Positions 60,475 through 64,000 of a DNA stretch of 64,000 nucleotides are shown in pieces. The notes under the pieces are model-generated. The model was not told the origin of the DNA and did not search any database. It was given only the letters and a program-made list of their open reading frames with translations. Where the stretch lies: assembly GCA_963921425.1 (NCBI GenBank), contig OY992834.1, positions 6,138,001-6,202,000 of the forward strand, in the 5' to 3' direction. The DNA comes from Dryas octopetala (taxonomy: Eukaryota; Streptophyta; Magnoliopsida; Rosales; Rosaceae). The first letter of the stretch is position 1; every line of letters begins with the position of its first letter. The position numbers and the translations under genes are program-made.

Positions 60475-63018
60475 TCATAGAGATGCAGATTTCCAGAACT
60501 CAGCAGGCTTCCGATGCTGAAATAAGAAATAAGTTAAAAAGAATTAGTCGACTACAAGATCTTCATAAGCAGAAATTGCAAATGGCATGCACAACCTCCT
60601 ATGGAGCATACAAAAATGCACAAAAGAGCAAAAACACCCAAAGCTAGTATTTGTACAATCTGTACCCCCAACCAAGGGTAAGACTTGTATGTTGATTGGG
60701 CTAGCTGGAGCCACAAGGATCACAGTTTTACTACTTGGTACTAGTATACTACCCCTATACCAGATAAATTATGTGTTGTCTAAAAATATTTTGGCCCCCC
60801 TGCTTGGCTTACAAAACTGTAGAGGGTACATGTTTGATACATATAAACATCTATTTTTCCCATCATTTCAAAGTAAATAGATTTTCAAGAGTCTTTACTA
60901 GACTAAACTTACCTTGGCAATTGGCATCTTTGCTCTCACTGAATCGATCAATGAGAAATCAATATCAGCTATGGTAATCCCTGTTGAATGTTGATCTAAG
61001 ACAGAGAGAATCAAATGTTAAAATTATGCTGCAGCACTTGCTAGTATAAATACCACAAGCACGAGAAATTGAGAACTGACAACAAACAATTAAGTAGCAT
61101 GTTTAAGATAATAGATTCTTTTTTTTTTTTTTTTGTTAATCTTAGGTAAGGAAACGCTTTCTTCCAAGAGAAAGAAAATGCATTTCAGAGCATGGCTGCA
61201 GTGAAGTTCAACTCACAGTGAGCTACTCCAGAGTTGAACAACACCTCAACAAAAAGGAAACCTTTGTAGCAAAGTTATATGTTTGATCCATTTCAGAACT
61301 CATAAAGTATGAGTTAACAAAGGGGACCAAGTCTCTTATCTGTTCTTCCACATCAACAACGCGCAAAACACCTTCCGTTATCTAGTTCAATTAGCTTGTC
61401 ATAAGGTGCCATGGTTTAACAAGGGAATTACTCAAAAACAAAATTTGATGAAAAACTTCATTATAGGAAGTCTTTGAGAAAGCTGATGGTTTATAGGTCA
61501 CAAATATTTTTATTAAAATTCAAACTATTGGCCATGATCTAAAGCTTCTGAATGTAACAGCTACCTCAATTAGCTTAGAATGCAAAAGGAAATTAAGTTC
61601 TCACCAGGCAGTCGACCAACAACTGTTCCCCATGGATCAATAATTAAAGTTTCGCCATGGCTTTCTCTTTTTTCATTATGCTTTCCAGCTTGTGCAGAAG
61701 CTATGACCTGTTAATGCATGAATTAGTAGAAAAAAAAAATATATGAAAAGTTTATGTTAAAGGAGAAGAGAAAATGAAGTTCATACGTAGCACTGAGTCT
61801 CAATCGCACGAGCACGAAGAAGAATCTCCCAGTGTGCAAGCCCAGTTACTTTTGTGAAGGCTGAAGGAACCAATAGAACCTGCAGATTGTAATGCAAGAT
61901 TAGATGCCAATGTGAGATTCTAAATAATCCCATTGCACTTTAAAGCTAAGGAAAAGCTACCTGTGCCTCGTGTTGGAACCTGAGCTGCTGGTAAAGCTCT
62001 GGGAATCTCAGGTCATAGCAAACTGTCAAACCCAAGCGTCCAATAGGGCTATCTACTGCAACAACATTCTTCCCTGTAAATATGAACAAATTAAGTTCCT
62101 CATGTGCAAAAGATAATCAGCAACAGTAACAAAATACACACACACACACACAACAACACACAATTTGACCATTACATATGTGGGCAAGGCTGGCAAGAAA
62201 ATTACCTGCTTCTGTGAAGCTGCCTTCGTTGTATGACCTTCCACCAGGAATATCCACATCAAACCTTCAACAACAAAAGAAGTTTGTTTGCTATAAGCAC
62301 ATTGCAACATGAACACAGTTTTCACAAAAAAGTCTGGCTAAGTGGCTATCAAAAATTGCATAGAAGTGAAGTTAAAAAGCTTACTCACAAGTGAATCTTT
62401 CTGTAAGTGCTTCTGATGTTCCCAGCATCATCAACCACAACATGGGTGTTCAACAAATGTTCATCATCAGACCCCTTCTCTTGAAAGCCTCCAAGTGACA
62501 ACCAAATCCCGGATTCTCTGCCGTTCATGGCCACATGGGTCACTTCAAATTTCACGATAAAATCAAATGTATGATAGAAAGTTAGCTTTTTTTACTATAC
62601 CTTGCTAGAGAGCAGTACTGTTTGAAAATTGGACCGTCTAAAGGTTCTGCTACTCTGAGACTGTCACCATCTTTAGCACCAATAAATGAGAAGCTTTCTG
62701 GGAAGCAAATCAATTTTGCTCCACCAGCAGCTGCTTCCTTCACATATTGTAAATTAAATCCTTAAAAATTGCATAATTCTTGAAGAACAAAAATGGAAGA
62801 AGTGTAAGGTTGGGTACTTTGACGAGGCGAGAGCAGGTGGCGAAGTTGGCGGCGAGGTCGTTGATGGAGGTCATCTGAGCGGCGGCCACTCGGAGTGAGT
62901 TGGCGGCCATGTCTGACTCGCCGGTGATGCTGACACGTGCGGACTGGGAACGAATCGGAGCGACGTCTCGGAGGAGTGGACTTATGGGAGAGTTAGTTAG
63001 GGACAGACGAAACGACAT
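60475..63018 (-). CDS. Deaminated glutathione amidase, chloroplastic/cytosolic (NIT1 type)
   Basis: Nine exons (63018-62818, 62737-62601, 62517-62389, 62264-62206, 62073-61961, 61879-61787, 61707-61605, 60995-60913, 60516-60475) give 319 residues of the carbon-nitrogen hydrolase family. The Glu-Lys-Cys triad is visible: E81 in CFPESF, K153 in YRKIHLFD and C194 in TVCYDLRFPE. The sequence follows animal NIT1 (GIWLSLGGFQEKG, AHWEILLRARAIETQCYVIA) more than NIT2/omega-amidase or auxin nitrilases. NIT1 hydrolyses deaminated glutathione, a side product of transaminases, to alpha-ketoglutarate and Cys-Gly, so it is a metabolite-repair enzyme. The first 36 residues are Ser/Arg-rich and look like a transit peptide. 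The internal Met37 (MAANSLRVAAAQM) begins the mature enzyme and could yield a cytosolic form, as is known for the Arabidopsis orthologue At4g08790. The intron before the second-to-last exon (61604-60996) and the last intron (60912-60517) are the longest in this gene. Confidence 0.95.
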
Positions 63019-63142
63019 CGTTGTTTAGCGTGAAAGGTCCCTCCGGAAATGTTTAGGCAACGACCACGTCAGCCATTCGGATTTTGGTATGGGATCCAAA
63101 ATAATTCACCAAAACTCAACAATCCTACAAATCAATAATTAA

Positions 63143-63285
63143 AGAATCATTCAAAAACATCAAGCTTATGTGCAACAAAAAAGTATAAAACAAAAATTAA
63201 ACATTAAGGTTCGATTTTCACCAAGCAGTGGAGAAAGTACCATTGTACTTTGGAAGGAATCAAGCAAGTGACAACCAAATAGATA
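63143..63285. repeat. Diverged direct repeat, copy 1
   Basis: Shares ACATCAAGCTTATGTGCAAC, ACCAAGCAGT, TACTTTGGAAG and AAGTGACAA in the same order with 63457-63595, about 314 bp further on. Non-coding. Confidence 0.8.
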
Positions 63286-63456
63286 GTTTGACAAATGGTT
63301 GCATTGATATAAACGACATTTCTGCTGTTAAAACAAAACATGGATGGATGCAATCATGCAACTAGTTCTTGATTGAAAATAACATTTGTAATAGTTGATT
63401 AAAACGATGGTTGATCCTCCACTGCCTTAAATTGATGTCATTTGCAAACAAAAAAT

Positions 63457-63595
63457 GAATCATTCATAAACATCAAGCTTATGTGCAACATTTAAAACAA
63501 TCAAGCCTCAATTTTACCAAGCAGTAGAAAAAATACCATTCTACTTTGGAAGAAATAATAAAATTGTCTGCCTTTGTAAGTGACAATTCAATATA
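63457..63595. repeat. Diverged direct repeat, copy 2
   Basis: Second copy of the 63143-63285 unit in the same orientation, with several small indels. The 170 bp between the copies is not repeated within the window. Confidence 0.8.
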
Positions 63596-64000
63596 TGAAA
63601 AAATTTATCATAGCACATATAGTTTACAGTACATTTTAACTCTTAAATTTTAATGAATTTATTTTTTCATTATTATGCTATAAATTTTTTCAGCGTTATA
63701 TGTGTTTGTACTATTATAGTCCAATTTTGACGTATATAAGCAAAATCATATAATAACTTCAAGGTCAATTACTTAGTTTACCATAATTTTGACAAGGGGT
63801 CATTTTCTTTCATTGATTGATGGATGCAGCATGATATTATTAATTTATTATTGGATAACAGTGGAACAAGTTGTCAACTTTATTCCCAAGAAATTCCCAA
63901 ACATAATAGGAGGCAAAGTGGAAAATTCTTTAATAATTGTTTTAGAGGAACTTAGAGTTTACTATATTAAGGAGAGGGGAAGATGAGCAAAAGTTGCCTA

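Larger units (their letters stand above)
63019..64000. other. Promoter of the amidase gene and AT-rich DNA
   Basis: The first 100-200 bp should be leader and promoter of the amidase gene. The rest has no supported gene and contains a pair of diverged direct repeats listed separately. Confidence 0.5.

Overview
This is a nuclear DNA window from a seed plant, almost certainly a eudicot and probably a woody rosid; I cannot name the species. The evidence is AT-rich intergenic DNA, GT-AG introns of about 80 to 1500 bp, and plant-specific genes: an RS2Z splicing factor with two zinc knuckles, a plant CNGC channel, an ATS3/PLAT protein and a Rubisco-LSMT-like SET protein. Small plant-type transposons (hAT, MITE, SINE, copia) add to this. 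I found no bacterial, viral or CRISPR signature.

Layout. (1) 861-7728 minus: SAC3A, a THP3/LENG8-like SAC3-GANP protein, 13 coding exons. (2) 8.2-13 kb: repeat-rich intergenic DNA with a possible organellar insert, a SINE with perfect target-site duplication, a broken copia RNase H fragment and a 1.04-kb non-autonomous hAT element. (3) 14937-19076 minus: a 1,313-residue uncharacterised, disordered, Arg-rich protein. (4) 21695-22006 minus: histone H4 with a 5'-UTR intron. (5) 23.0-23.9 kb: a repeat-like GC-richer block and a near-perfect foldback MITE. (6) 25019-29383 plus: SET-domain protein lysine methyltransferase. (7) 30.7-33.9 kb plus: RS2Z-type SR splicing factor. (8) 34904-38975 minus: a short CNGC-like channel gene with a MITE in an intron and no visible calmodulin-binding tail. 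(9) 39-44 kb: a rearranged zone with a 354-bp TIR element, a 150-bp direct duplication, a 5'-truncated GET3/ArsA-like gene fragment and a decayed copy of the CNGC 5' end. (10) 45908-49434 minus: MAEA/GID9 E3 ligase subunit. (11) 54997-58527 plus: long coiled-coil protein. (12) 59021-59572 minus: ATS3-like secreted PLAT protein. (13) 60475-63018 minus: deaminated glutathione amidase (NIT1 type).

These are independent plant housekeeping genes, not an operon or a linked pathway. From memory, the neighbourhood SET / MAEA / coiled-coil matches Arabidopsis At3g55080 / At3g55070 / At3g55060, and SAC3A matches At2g39340, which lies near At2g39300, a paralogue of the coiled-coil gene. The window therefore looks like a conserved ancestral eudicot block interrupted by the CNGC / GET3-like rearranged segment.

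Exon limits were placed by hand: every internal junction listed uses GT..AG, keeps the reading frame, and rejoins family-typical protein sequence. UTR ends and transcription starts are approximate. I did not find a convincing, previously undescribed biological system. The most useful oddities are the truncated GET3-like fragment with an open frame, the CNGC variant and its relic, an exon-derived 31-bp copy inside a MAEA intron, and several well-delimited small transposons.
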